A DNA stretch of 64,000 bases from Sparus aurata. Lineage: Eukaryota; Chordata; Actinopteri; Spariformes; Sparidae. This document shows, piece after piece, positions 25,753 to 37,094 of this stretch. The notes below the pieces were generated by a model. That model was not told the DNA's origin. It saw only the letters and a list, made by a program, of their open reading frames with translations, and did no database searches. A program made the translations under genes and the position numbers. Position 1 is the first letter of the stretch. Every line of letters begins with the position of its first letter. Location: positions 14,422,359 through 14,486,358 of the forward strand of contig NC_044193.1 in the NCBI RefSeq assembly GCF_900880675.1. Direction: 5' to 3'.

Positions 25753-28700
25753 TCATTTAAAAGTATAATTTATAACCGTGGCAATATTTGAAGACTTTGT
25801 AAAAACACTAAGCTCAAAACATGTAATTTATAAATGTTAGGATGAATACAATTATCTAAATCTACTGAAATTAAATATACCCAAATCACAGGGTTGTTTT
25901 TGCCAATAGTGTAAAATATATTTCTATTTAGATTACACACTTGTAGTTTCAAAGTCATAAACATTATTATGGAAAAGGACACGCTGATCTCCCACTGATC
26001 TTCACTTCTCTGTCATGACATTTTCAGTAATAGCGATTCTCACGGGACGCACGAGTGTCAAAGGTTGTTTGTCTTGGGTGTAAGTTTTAATTAGGTGCCC
26101 TGGGGGTTGGAATAAGAGTCTCCGTTGTGCTGACCCAGCCAACCCCAATCCTGTAGCACTCAGAAACAGGCAGAGGGGGGTCATCCAGTTGCCTGGAATC
26201 CTAATGCCTGACTGGCACAAGGCTTTGACGTCAGCTTATACACCAAACAAAATACCGCCTGCTCTAAACCGCTCCAAACCCAGCAGGAAGATTTTTCTTA
26301 AAGAGGATCTTGTGAAATACTTGTCACTCACAGGGAAACAGTTTGGGTGAGAATCTGTGTCATGAAAACAGCTATTTTATACAATGCTTGAACTTGCCCC
26401 ATGCAATATTTGGATGATTCATGGAAGAAATGGCCAATAACAGAGGGTGGCGATACAATGGGATACGGATCTCAAGGGAACCAAACATTAACATTGCAAT
26501 CAGAAAATATACATATATGGGAAATCAGTTTCATTCTTTGGGGATAAGCTACAAAATTTAATGAACAAATTGACAGCAGTCATTATTCAAATCTACCATG
26601 CAGGCAAATGCATGGACTTCCAATAAACTCCAAATGCACCAACAAATACAGCCAAGTTTCAGAAGATTACTTTGTTTTTCTCCTTCACCCACTCACTTTC
26701 TTTGTCTCTCCCTCTCCCTAGTCAGACAATTTAATCAAATTTTTAAACCAACTCAATACTAAAATAACCACTACAATTCTAATCCCAGCAATAACATTTG
26801 CATTGCTGCTCTGGTGTTCAAACATCTGGTTTTTAACTCAGGTATGACATCAGGTATCTAAAAAAATACAATGGCCAAATCCATAACCTTTTCATTGAGT
26901 TTTAGTTCCCGCTGTCGGAAGCCATTTCTTTTTAACCTTTACATCTCACATAATAAGCCTCGTTTGAAAGTCATGTATTCCAAAGGCAGCTTATCAAATA
27001 GTTGAGTGACTGTATTTTCCCTGCTGAATGGGGCAGAAAGATTGCCAATGGAAAACATTGTTGCAGGTTGGCGTGATCAAGATCTCTGCGGGAATCGTCA
27101 GCAAACTGGTCCGAACTGCAGAAGCTATGATTATTTGATAAAGGTAAAATGTGTGACAAAACAATATTAAAATGAGGTAGTGTAGAGCTGCAGAGATGCG
27201 CTGGCCTACAATTGTTTTTCTCCAGATAGAACAAACCATGTTTGTGTGGTACAGACCATGTTTCTAACACACAGACCTTACTGTGTGCGTGTGTATAAAT
27301 TTTATTTATTTTTCTCTTCTTCATATTTTGTTATTTGTCCAAGAGAACGAGGCCAACCCACATTGATTAACAAGTGGACAATCTGCCCTTGCACTACACA
27401 TCCCGTCTACGGACTTTCACACATGCTTTGCAGAAGAACACCGACAGAGAGAGATGTTCTTTGGTAATACATCCCCTCCTGTGAATGCAGATGGTGAAGC
27501 CACCTCTCCTATTTAATGTTGCTGTTCTAATGCCCTCTTGGAACAAGCTTGTAAGAGCAGCTAGTTGTTGCAATGTCCTTCAGTGCTACATTGGTTTTTA
27601 TCTCAATTCATTTACACTGCAGTTGCGATAACGGAACCAGTGGTGATAAATCGCACTTTGAAGGAAAGTAAGATAAAAAAAATAAGATGAATTATATTGC
27701 AAATGCAATATTTGTGAAAATTAACGTTTTCTCATTTGTTTACTATATCAAGTATTGTCTAGTTCACATTATCCCTGACCTAACACATCAATATTTAGCC
27801 TGCTGTTAACCTGCTAAATTCACACAACTGATTCTTTTGCAACTTTGGTTTCTGTGGATGCAAGTACACTCCCACCCCTTCACTCCCTTTTACAATACCT
27901 ACCCACATTGTTCTGATCTAGTCATAGAATTGTAAGGAGCCAGCATCTCTACAGTGGTGTACAGCTCAGCCAGCGCTACTGAGACAGGCCAGCCCACTGA
28001 TTTTTCATTTCAAAATTTATGATTCATCACTAGACCAAAAAAAATAAATAAATAAAATAAAGGCAGCTGCAGTTATTTGTTTGGAAAAACAATTGTATTA
28101 GTAGCTCATGTAAGACTAATAAAAACATGTAGGCAAATGTAATGCACGACAAAACAGCTGAAACCCTATTATGTTACATATGTTGGAAGTTATTATTATC
28201 TACTGCAGGTATGGAGGGGATTTTTCTGGCAAAGAAGTGGGCATTTATGACTTGACTGCCAGCTGGGAAAATTACTACATACAATCAATTCAAATGCACA
28301 GGGCTCCTATTCCCTCCCCCATTATACACGTACTTTGAAATGATGCATGGCAAGGCTTCGGACTAACTTTTTCCATCACCGTCACTGAACTGTCCCAAAA
28401 AAAAAAAAAAAAAAGCGTTAAACAGTTCCAAAAGAAGGTATCTTAATCTGTAATTGTTGTTTAAAAGCATTAACATTTACTTTTACCTCCAATCAACAAA
28501 CTCAATCGGCAACCATCCTACTGGACTATTCACACACTGTAATAAACCAGAAACTGTAAAACATGTAATTATAGACTGCGACGGGTGTGAAGAAAAAAGG
28601 ATTTAATTTCAGTACTAGTTTATGGAAAACACAATATTACACTGGAGAATCTGCTAGAAAAGACATCAAGGAAGGAATGCAATCTTATTAATTACTTAAG

Positions 28701-31599
28701 AGTAACCGAAATAAAAAAGACAAGTTAGTTTTGTTTATTCTTCCAATCTACGGCTACACTTCAAGTCCACCATGCACCTTGAAGCTGGTTTGTCAACCGC
28801 CATTACAACTCAGAAAAAGTCAACTTGTTATGTCGTCACATCAAACTGCGGTTCACGTTGTAACGCTTCATGTTTCTCTGAGTTGAACTGCTCAGTCCTG
28901 CTGTGTGTTTTAGCCCAATTAGCTGTTAGTTTTGTTAGCCAAACACAAAACAGGGCTCTGCTGGCTGCCTGCTCCTAGTGAACAGCTAACCAGCTCGCCA
29001 CCTGCCGACTTCAAACCAGATATGTTGTTCACATTGTAACACTGCAAGAAAGAAATATTATGCATCCTCTGTTGATAGAGTTTAATGTGTTCCTTCAGAT
29101 AAGAACACCCTATATTTGTCTTGTGCTGTGCGCTTTGGAGAGAGAGAGATATAACTTTGGCAGTAGCGTGTAGTCAGCGCTCAGTTCAGCGATTTCAAAC
29201 TTAAGACAATAAAACACGACAAGTCACTCAAACAGGAAAAAAAGAGTGACACACCATTTATCTGTTCTGTTAATCAGACATTTTGCAGACTAAAACAAAT
29301 ACAGAGTACTGAGTCATGTCTCACCTAACCCATTAACCAGGCTGAGACATGCCCCTTATCTCACATCTTTATCTGCAGAGTCAGTTCCAGGGAATTTTTT
29401 ACCTCATGCCCGGCGCCTAATCTACAGCCCTCTTGTGAGCGTGACAATCTTTGACATAAAAACCCCAAATACTGAGCAATCTCTTCAAGACACACAATTA
29501 TACAAAGTTACTTAATGTTGAATCTTCAATGAGCGACAATTTGCCAACTGAGTGTAGACTAAACATATTGCTTGACTCATCCATCCGTTTTCTGTTTATA
29601 TGTAAACCAAACATTAACATGAGAATAGGTTTTGCCCATATGCTTAGTTTAATTCAGAATGAGCACTACGCCGCTACACCCTACCTCAGGCTGTTGCCAC
29701 ACACGGAGATAAAAAAGCAACATCTGAGCATCTAAGTACGTTCTCCACAACGTGTCCTAGATTCTATCACGTTCTCATTTCACAGTGCGAGTAATTCAGA
29801 ATCCAATTAAAACAACAGCTCATTAAGAAATATGAAACGTTTTAATATGGCGATTTGCGGCGCTCTAACATGCCGTCGGAATGATAAACAAAACAAATAT
29901 TGAAATCAAACATCTGCATAACAGAGTCTCTTTGAGATGAGTAAACCTCAATGGTAGGGGGGAATGTCATTTGAGGAAATCAAAACATGGCTTAACAAGA
30001 GAGCATGCATGACGCCATACAGCCTGTTGTAGAGAGGATTGTCCTTAAAAGCCTTTTACTTCAAAACAATCACTCTGCTTTTAGGGTAGTCTAAGAATTG
30101 GGCACACCTCAAAGCCTCTCTTTCTTTTTTTTTGTTTTGGTAAAACAAATCATGTGCAATAATCATGTTTCTCATTGCCAATAAAAAGGATAATTACACC
30201 TCACTGTTATCATCATACCCATTTCTTTACACCAGCGTTGGGGCTGAGCTGTATGCCACTCTTGTTAAAATATTCAACAAATGCAGTTTGAAAAGCAAAA
30301 GTGCTAAAACAAAAAAAAGGTAATTAAATTTGTCCCATGTAATAAAAAAAACTTTAATTTTCCACTCAACACTTATTAAAACTTAATTTTTCTGTGACAA
30401 GCTGAGTGCAATGACACAGGCTGATTTCTGCCCAATTCACACTGAGGCCTACACTACTTGGGGGGGGACCAAACTGTTTACAAGCATGTGATCCATGCTG
30501 TCTGCAGTTCAACAGTAGTTAAAACTAAAAACTCAAAAATAATTAGGGCTCCGATGCACAGTGGCACTCAGGGCCAATTGAATTGACGTACCACATCCAG
30601 CAGCCTCTAGATAGTGCATGAGCTGAATAACAAATATATCCAACAACACAAGCTTGCTTTTTGCAACTGGATTTTTCCCTTGTGTTGCCCTCTACACCGC
30701 TCGACAAAGTGATGAAATGTGTGGAGGAGAGAGAAAAAACACAAAAATCGGCCTTGGTTGAGTGAAAGTCTAACCTGGCATGATGACCCGAGAGCAACTC
30801 GTTTAACGCTACAAGAAAACTACTGTATGCTGACAAAACCAAAGTGTTGGGGGGGGTCAACAAATAACTTTTTTGTGTGTATTTCTGGGAATTCAGAAGC
30901 AGCAAAAAGCATGAAGGAAATGTAAAGTCTGAGGTGTTAAAAAAATGAGAGCAACGCCAAATCTCGCCAAATTAGCAATTGTTTCGGTGTAGTTAAAAGG
31001 TTGATTATCTTAATCCGGGTATCCTCATATGCAGGCTAAATCGCTAATTATAATTGTGAGGTTACTGACCACAAACGTACCGAGTCGATATATTGTGTGA
31101 CACCGTGATGTTAACGTTAAATCAAAGCCACAGGGTGCTGCTGTAACGTTAGACACGTTGGGAAATCAACGCTAACACAATAGTAAGTTAGGCTAAACCA
31201 ACCCTGCCAAATTTAACATAAACACCATTAAAAACACTTTGGTTGATGTCGTAAATGACGTGGAATTAAACAAAACACCGACATCATGATCAAATCTATT
31301 CAGGATTTAAAGAAAATCAGTGCCCAGATTGGTATCCAGTGACTGTCTCATAGCTAACGCTAACGTTAGCTAACTAACTAAATGTTAGCTACCGGGCCCG
31401 TTTCTGCCCCTGTTTAGCTTTACTGGAGTCGGCGGACGAGGCCTTTATAGATGATAACGCCACCTACGACGTTCAACCTTGATTAATCATGCATCAGCCC
31501 AAGCTGTGTGAACTCTGTCTTTGCGGGAATATTAATCGTTAAACCTGCCACAAAACGAAAAAAAAAAACCCAGCAGATCCGGTAACAGGCTGCGTTCAG

Positions 31600-32380
31600 T
31601 GCTATCCTACATCTGCTCGTCGCTAGCGCAGAGATGCACCTGTTTTATTCTAGGCGGAACGAGCCGCCGCCGCTGGGGCAGCCACAAAACAAATGCCTGC
31701 CTCGCTCCAAAATTATGCAGCTAACATTAACTCTGTCCGGCTGCTGTTACTATGAAAAACCTTTTGCTTCTATGCATTAACCCCCCGTGAGCGTGTTAAC
31801 GTGACCCAGCTCCCATCACTTTGCAAACGTCGAGCAGCAAAGTCGAGTGAGAGCGAAGTGGATCGGAGCGATAATAGCCACCGAGTGAGGCTAACTAACA
31901 AGCTAACGTCAGGAGAGTGTGCCGATGACCAAAAAAAGAAATAGCGCGTTACCTGTCCTGTCAGCGGCACAGGAGTCCCGGGTTAATTCTGCAAACGAGC
32001 CGGGTTAGCAAACATGACGAGGCTGGCGTTTTTCACGCCGCTAGCGCTTAAACATCGACATAACCCAAAATTCAAACTGACCTTGTTAGCGAGCTAACGT
32101 TAGCTAACTCGCGCCGTAACGTCTCCTCTTCTACCCGGAGAGCGCCGCGGAGACTTCCAAAATGCCATTAAACATGCGCTTTCCCCTTCAGCCCCGCAGA
32201 CACATATCTAGGATTTGGTGAGCGGAGTATCGGAGCACAGTCGGGGGGAAAAGATGTATCGCTGTGGTTGAGTTAGTCGGCATATAGTTCACTGCTCTGT
32301 GTTGTAATTATGTCGATGGCAACCCCTCCCTGGCTGCCTCTGTCCTCCTCGCAGACAGGTCTACAGGTTGAGGCCAATCG
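31600..32380 (-). promoter_or_regulatory. dag1: CpG-rich block, probable dag1 promoter and non-coding first exon
   Basis: This is the most CpG-dense stretch between dag1 and 55 kb (for example GAGCCGCCGCCGC near 31660 and GAGCGCCGCGG near 32139), set in AT-rich DNA. On the minus strand a donor-like CAGGACAG|GTAACG ends a candidate exon at 31953. No TATA box is evident. It lies 8 kb upstream of the dag1 start, in line with vertebrate DAG1 having a distant non-coding exon 1. Transcription start not determined. Confidence 0.45.
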
Positions 32381-33249
32381 TGTGTACCAGCATGACTCCG
32401 CCTCCCTTTTATTTTGGAGACAGGCAGGTGAAAAGATCAACGGCGGAGGAGCTGTGGGTGAAGGTTAGCTTGTATCTGCTTTTACAACGGAGTCAGCTAC
32501 AGGGATGGATAAAACTTTTGGGGTTTTGGGGAGAAGTAGTGGTGGGAGAAGGGGGCCAGGCCGGGCAGTGTCTCATTGAGAGAGAAGAAAAAGATTATGG
32601 CTGGTGGGAGAGTAGACAGAGGGTCCAAAGGCAAAAGTGACAACTTGGAAAATGTAAGGATGTTTGTATTTCTTCTCCAACATTACATGTTGCCTCTTTT
32701 AGGAATGAAAAATAACAAAATCAGAGGTACATTTTTATTTTGCTTTTCCATTCTCAGGAAAGGGCTCAGAATAATTGGCCCCTCTGGCAAAAAAACTTGC
32801 AAGCATCTCTGGCTTGAACTAATATTCATCAGTTTTCATTCATACAACATGCATGCCACTTTCCTTTAAAAAATGTGAGCAAGAAACAACAACTCTTCCT
32901 CTCAGGAGCGTTTCGTTCTTCTCCATTTCTTTGTCTGGCTCCAACTATTGAGGACAACAAGACACAACATTACCATAGACTATAAAACCAACCTAATATG
33001 CAGTTTTCGGGGCTGATATCAATGTTATATATATATCGGAATTTGAAAAATTCTGATATTGATATATCGGCCAATAAACACACACCTTTTTTTGCAGTGA
33101 TCTGCCAAATTTGGGTATCAAACACATGTAGGTATGATCGAAGGTATGTAATGATATTTTAAAGTTTAACAATCAACATCATTCTACTAAGTGACAGTGA
33201 ACTGAAATAAACTCAACTCGAAATGTTATGTTTTTAAATCTCCCTGAGC
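32381..33249. other. Intergenic with TATCGG-type repeat fragment
   Basis: No gene recognised. A short palindromic fragment around 33010-33080 (TATATCGG.. / ..GATATATCGGCC) resembles a dispersed fish MITE family that also appears near 56.9 and 57.9 kb. Confidence 0.4.
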
Positions 33250-34020
33250 ATCGTTTTAACGAATTTTGTAATCACATATAACAAGACCAGGAAGGCTATC
33301 ACAGATAGTTGACAGCGCCAGAAACAAGTTGTGACAACTCAAAGGGACAAAAAGGTGTGAAAATTGCCAAGAATTGGGAGAAATTAGTGAATCTGAACCT
33401 GGGAGGAAACAGGGAGAGGGGAAGGGATGAAAAAACAAGAGTCTCCTGGGAAAATCATGAGGGTTAGCAAGTCTGGGGACGGCAGGGTTCACTGTAGGTG
33501 GGTCATTTATGAAATTTCTCAAAGTCCCCAAAGAAAGAGGTTTGACTGAATTTGGAGTGCCAAAAGAATGACCAAGGGTGCAGAAAAACAGAAGAAAATC
33601 CACGAGTAAGACCCAGTATGGGTTAAAACACTTCAGAGTATTTTCCTTTTAGTTTTTTTAGTTTTTTTTAACTCAGATATGTCCCTAACTAATCAAGGCC
33701 TTTTAACTACATTCTTTGCTCTGTGTGAGTGTGCCAAAAGCCCACATACTCCCCCCTTTTTCTCAGCTCCATTTTGGATTCATGCAGTATAGCGTACAAG
33801 AAGAAAGTGCTAAAAATGTCAGAAATGCTGGCATATTGCTAATGTGCAGAGGGGGGGGCGGGTGATTATGATGGCCATTGTTGAGAGAGGGTAGGACCAA
33901 AGTGCTGTAGTTGCAGATGGGAGCACAGTGTGGCATAACTAAGTAATGAAATGTGAAGTTGGAATCCAAAGAGTGATAGAAACGGTGTCATATGCAGAGG
34001 CAGTAAAGAGAGCTTGTCCA
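33250..34020 (+). pseudogene. LINE ORF1 remnant
   Basis: Fragments in shifting frames. FGFMQYSVQE starts at 33773. KCCSCRWEHSVA (33900-33935) is what remains of a CCHC-type knuckle, and QRVIETVSYAEAVKRACP (33967-34020) matches the usual ORF1 C-terminal segment ..SYAEAVKR. Runs of G or A (33849, 34020) mark likely frameshifts. Minus-strand open frames in this interval are shadows of the purine-rich strand. Confidence 0.65.
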
Positions 34021-34299
34021 AAAAAAAAAAAAAGCTGATGAGGGAAAGGAGCGCCAGGAGGGAATGAGATGCAGAGGAGATAACAAAGGTCAAAGGAGAG
34101 GGTGAGGTTTACTTTTACAGCAAGAGTAGAAAATGTGGTGGAAGGTGGATGTGAAATCCAACACGGAAAAGGATTCAAATCATTGGAGAGGTAGCAGTGA
34201 ACCACTTAGGCATGACAGGGCAGAAATGTGAAATGGTCTCAGTGTCCAGTCAAGCCAAGAGTCGTCACGTGTGGGGATAATACTACTGATGATGGTAGT

Positions 34300-34690
34300 G
34301 ACAGTGGAACGCAATGGGGATGACTTTAAATAATTCTTCGACAGCAGGAGAGAGAAGCCAGATATCTTACATGTCCAGAAAACACATTTTAATTGTGTTA
34401 TATATGTGATTATGATGCACTCAGACAAGAAAAGGAATACCATGCAGGGTACTGGGACAACTGAGGTTCAGGAATGTGTTGTAGCAGAGTGTATTAGAAA
34501 GAGAAACTCATTTTATTTGTTGTGGGGACTTAATTACACCTGATGGGAAAATAAAAAAGTTAGACTGCAATGAATGAGCAGAGGAGCTATTTAATGTAGG
34601 TAATTTGGTGTGGATGTTAGTACAGGTAAGGATAAATTAAAAGAAAGAGAACCATCGAGAATGAGATGAATGACTGAAAAGTCCAGGTAG
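34300..34690 (+). pseudogene. LINE endonuclease N-terminal remnant
   Basis: TGGAACGCA at 34305 (Trp-Asn-Ala, the usual QWNAR start). From 34313 the reading NGDDFK, stop, FFDSRREKPDILHVQKTHF matches the ..EKPDIICIQETW.. start of APE-type endonucleases; the catalytic Glu of QET is replaced by Lys. Downstream fragments FYLLWGDL-like and DVSTGKD (about 34613) fit later endonuclease text. Not functional. Confidence 0.6.
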
Positions 34691-35085
34691 GTACTAGATA
34701 TGATCGAATATTGTGATAATTTCCATCATATGCAATGTATTTCAAAATATCGAATATAGAATAGTCTTTATTGTCATTGTACAGGAGAGTACAATGAAAC
34801 TGAGTATATGGAACAGCTGTTACAGCATCTTTCATGTTTTGAAAACAAGATGCACGCGGAGCTGTAGTGGCAGCAGAGGCAGAGCGTTGCGATATCTGGG
34901 TAGTAACTACAGGTTATTTGGCGTCACGAAGCGGAATGTACGCGGAACTTCAACATACAGACTGAGTTTCAAAGAAGAATGCCAGCTTGCCGATTTTGCA
35001 GTGTTTCAGGTTTAGAGAGTGAGAAAATGGCGAGCCAGGGATTTGAATGAGGCTAAAGGTCATATTTGCCATAAGCATGTGTTAA
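34691..35085. other. Insertion or unassigned segment within the LINE
   Basis: Does not read as LINE protein. Part of it (34755-34805, ..CTTTATTGTCATTGTACAGG..) resembles a 3' UTR tail common to fish retroelements. Origin unclear. Confidence 0.3.
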
Positions 35086-35320
35086 TATTTACATTTAAGG
35101 CATTAAGCACACGCTTTTGTCCAAAGCGACTTACAGTAATTCATACATACATTCATACACTGATGGCGGTGGCTGCCATGCAAGGTGCCGACCTGCACAT
35201 CAGGAGCTGTTTGGGGTTCAGTGTCTTGCCCTAGGACACTTCGATATGCAGACCAGGGGAATCAAACCAGCTGCCTTCCGATAACAAGACGCTTGCTCTA
35301 CCCTTGAGCCACAGCCGCCC
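35086..35320 (-). mobile_element. tRNA-derived SINE with LINE-like tail
   Basis: Read on the minus strand it begins GGGCGGCTGTGGCTCAAGG. It has a pol III A box TGGCTCAAGGG (35311-35301) and B box GGTTTGATTCC (35268-35258), then a tRNA-unrelated body. It ends in GTAAGTCGCTTTGGACAAAA and a short TTAAATGT tail like fish L2-type LINE ends. TGTTAA occurs on both sides (35080-35085 and 35322-35327) and may be a short target duplication. A second, headless copy lies at 43628-43765. Confidence 0.85.
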
Positions 35321-35529
35321 ATGTTAACTGTTAACTTACTAGAGCAATTCCGCAAATCTGCAGTCTCACCTGATTCCATCACAACAAGTGGCAACATCAC
35401 AATGTTTGGTGTGGGACAATAACCTTTTGGATATCGCCAAAGCCAAGTGGTGAAGAAAAAAGGTGCATTCAGAGTAATGAAGGGAAGTAATATATTTGAG
35501 GAAGTATTGCAACTCCATCTGTAGGGGGG

Positions 35530-36111
35530 ATGGGAGGTGATAGAAGGGACAGGGGCTATCCAATCCTAACAAATGGAGATCAAACTGCAGTCCCCGAAAT
35601 ATGGTTCTTGTCAGAAAAAAGGAAGACGAGAGAGAACAAAATGCTGAGGCTTTACAAAGGAAACATAACACAGCGACAAATACAATGTCCCATTTATCTT
35701 GGGGGAGCTAAAGAATGCAGGAACAGATCAAATGCTGTATGTTATATAACGTTAAAGAATTTGAGTGAAAAAGGACTCCAGATGCTATTGAGGCTGTACA
35801 ATTAAGTGTACAGGAAGCAGGCCGGAGACCAAAAAAAGTGGAGGGAAACTGTCATTGTGTCGTTAAGAGAGCCTGGAAGAGTACATACGTAGGTTATTTG
35901 GGTCCATTTGGAAGTAAAAGGTACGGTGGCTTATTATTATTTAGAAAATAAGAAAGTAGTGATCCAGAATTATGTCTGGACAGAAATAAGAAAACTACAA
36001 GTCAAGAAAGAATCTGTGGTTGCTATATTCTCTGATGTAGGTGTATGTGGACATGTTGTGGAAAGACAGTCTTCTAATAAAGTTGCATTTCATTTAAAAT
36101 ACACCCCTTGA
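35530..36111 (+). pseudogene. LINE ORF2 remnant, pre-RT and start of reverse transcriptase
   Basis: One frame with two stops (35803-35805 and a TAG near 35893). CYITLKNLSEKGLQMLLRLYN then, past the stop, VYRKQAGDQKKWRETVIVSL is the pre-RT region preceding the conserved WKxxxVIPIxKPGK segment. Then YYLENKKVVIQNYV.. and EIRKLQVKKESVVAIFSDVG correspond to the RT segment leading to motif A; the aspartate-containing FxDxxKAYD is degraded to FSDVGVCGH. Homology ends near 36110, so the active-site (YxDD-type) portion is absent. Confidence 0.72.
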
Positions 36112-36274
36112 AAAGATCTTTCTGATCTGCGTCTGTGCTTTATGCCGTCTTCAAGTGCGTTTATAGGAACAGAGGTCAAGTGCTGCTCTTGTTTTCTAAC
36201 AACAAAAACTCTAGTCACAGCTGAGATGAAGGCCGGTCATGTTCTAAAGGTTATATTTGTTCTGCGCTGAAATG
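36112..36274. other. Unassigned short gap
   Basis: Nothing recognised. Confidence 0.4.
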
Positions 36275-36503
36275 ATTAACAACAGAGTGACTCATTTTGT
36301 TTGTGCAGGGGAAAAAATGGTGTCAGGGTTTTAATCTCATCTTCAAAACATTTTCTCAAATGTAAATCCAGAGCCTTCTTTGTCAATACAAAAATGTCAA
36401 TTCTGGGGATCAATACACATAACGACACGTGTGAAAATCAAACTCCAGAGTAAGCGACCGCCAGGCCGATATTGTGGGGTTTTATTGACAAGATGTGTAG
36501 GGT
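36275..36503. repeat. Dispersed repeat, direct pair copy A
   Basis: Shares GTGACTCATTTT, TTTGTGCAGG, the CTTTGTCAATA block and GGGTTTTATTGA..AAG with 39888-40128 in the same orientation, with substitutions and small indels. Non-coding. Confidence 0.7.
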
Positions 36504-36784
36504 ACCTTAGCAAAGAAGGCTTATCATCATACAACCGTGTTGCACAGACTTTGCAGTCGTGTGCGTTTGCATCAGTGCATTCAACCTAACAGAAACACTT
36601 GATTGCTGAGTGAAGGCAACTGTGATATTAGTCACAAGGTGCAAGCATGTGGTGGTTGAAGTGGTCAGAAGGTCAAGGATGGGCTGTTGTCAGTCAGGTG
36701 AAATGATTATATATTACATTTTAGTTCAGTTTAGGCAGGGTCGAGTCTGCGTATGAACTCCCCTGCAAAAAACTTAACTAGTAC

Positions 36785-37094
36785 TCAAAGGAACCGTAGA
36801 CTCAAAAATGAAAATCCAGCTATTATTCTACTCAGCCCTATGGCGATGGAAGTTTCGTAGTTCTCAAAACATTTCTGGAGCTTCACAGCAGAACAGTGTA
36901 GAAGGTTTTTCCTAATTGGTTGAAGTAGATGAGGTCTAACAGATTAAAAACATAAAATGTAGACATACTTCTGGTCCAGTGCAACGCTGTTCTGCTGTGT
37001 AGAAATGTTTTGTTGACATCACCCAACTTTACATCGACATGGGGCTGGTAGATAATGACCTATTCAACATTTTTTGGGTGAACTTATACTTTAA
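36785..37094. mobile_element. Foldback MITE with long inverted arms
   Basis: Starts TCAAAGGAACCGTAGACTCA; its 3' end reverse-complemented reads TTAAAGTATAAGTTCACCCA. Each end is followed by an ATGAAAAT / CAT-TATCTAC-like arm and a ..CATCGACAT.. / ..GGCGATGG.. block. This is the widespread fish element whose arms read ..TTCACCCAAAAATG..; a second copy, split by insertions, lies at 52535-54290. Confidence 0.75.

Larger units (their letters stand above)
24059..31953 (-). other. dag1: dag1 first intron (5' boundary inferred)
   Basis: About 7.9 kb between the acceptor at 24059-24060 and a candidate donor (CAGGACAG|GTAACG on the minus strand, GT at 31952-31951) at the edge of a CpG-rich block. Apart from the hAT element at 24667-25744 it is AT-rich and without recognisable genes. 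Several GCTAAC/GTTAGC-rich patches lie near 31340-31400. Confidence 0.5.
33250..36111 (+). mobile_element. Decayed non-LTR retrotransposon (LINE), interrupted
   Basis: Translated plus-strand fragments in the correct LINE order: ORF1 with a nucleic-acid-binding knuckle remnant (33250-34020), AP-type endonuclease start (34300-34690) and the beginning of reverse transcriptase (35530-36111). All are broken by stops and frameshifts. The segment 34691-35529 is foreign or unassigned sequence including a SINE at 35086-35320. The RT catalytic core and 3' end are missing. Domain layout fits the I/Jockey superfamily; the exact clade needs a database search. Confidence 0.75.

Noticed and set aside
33256..34443. 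Chain of minus-strand open frames rich in Ser/Pro/Leu/Phe
   Set aside because: Shadows of the LINE remnant read on the plus strand, where the family motifs lie in order.
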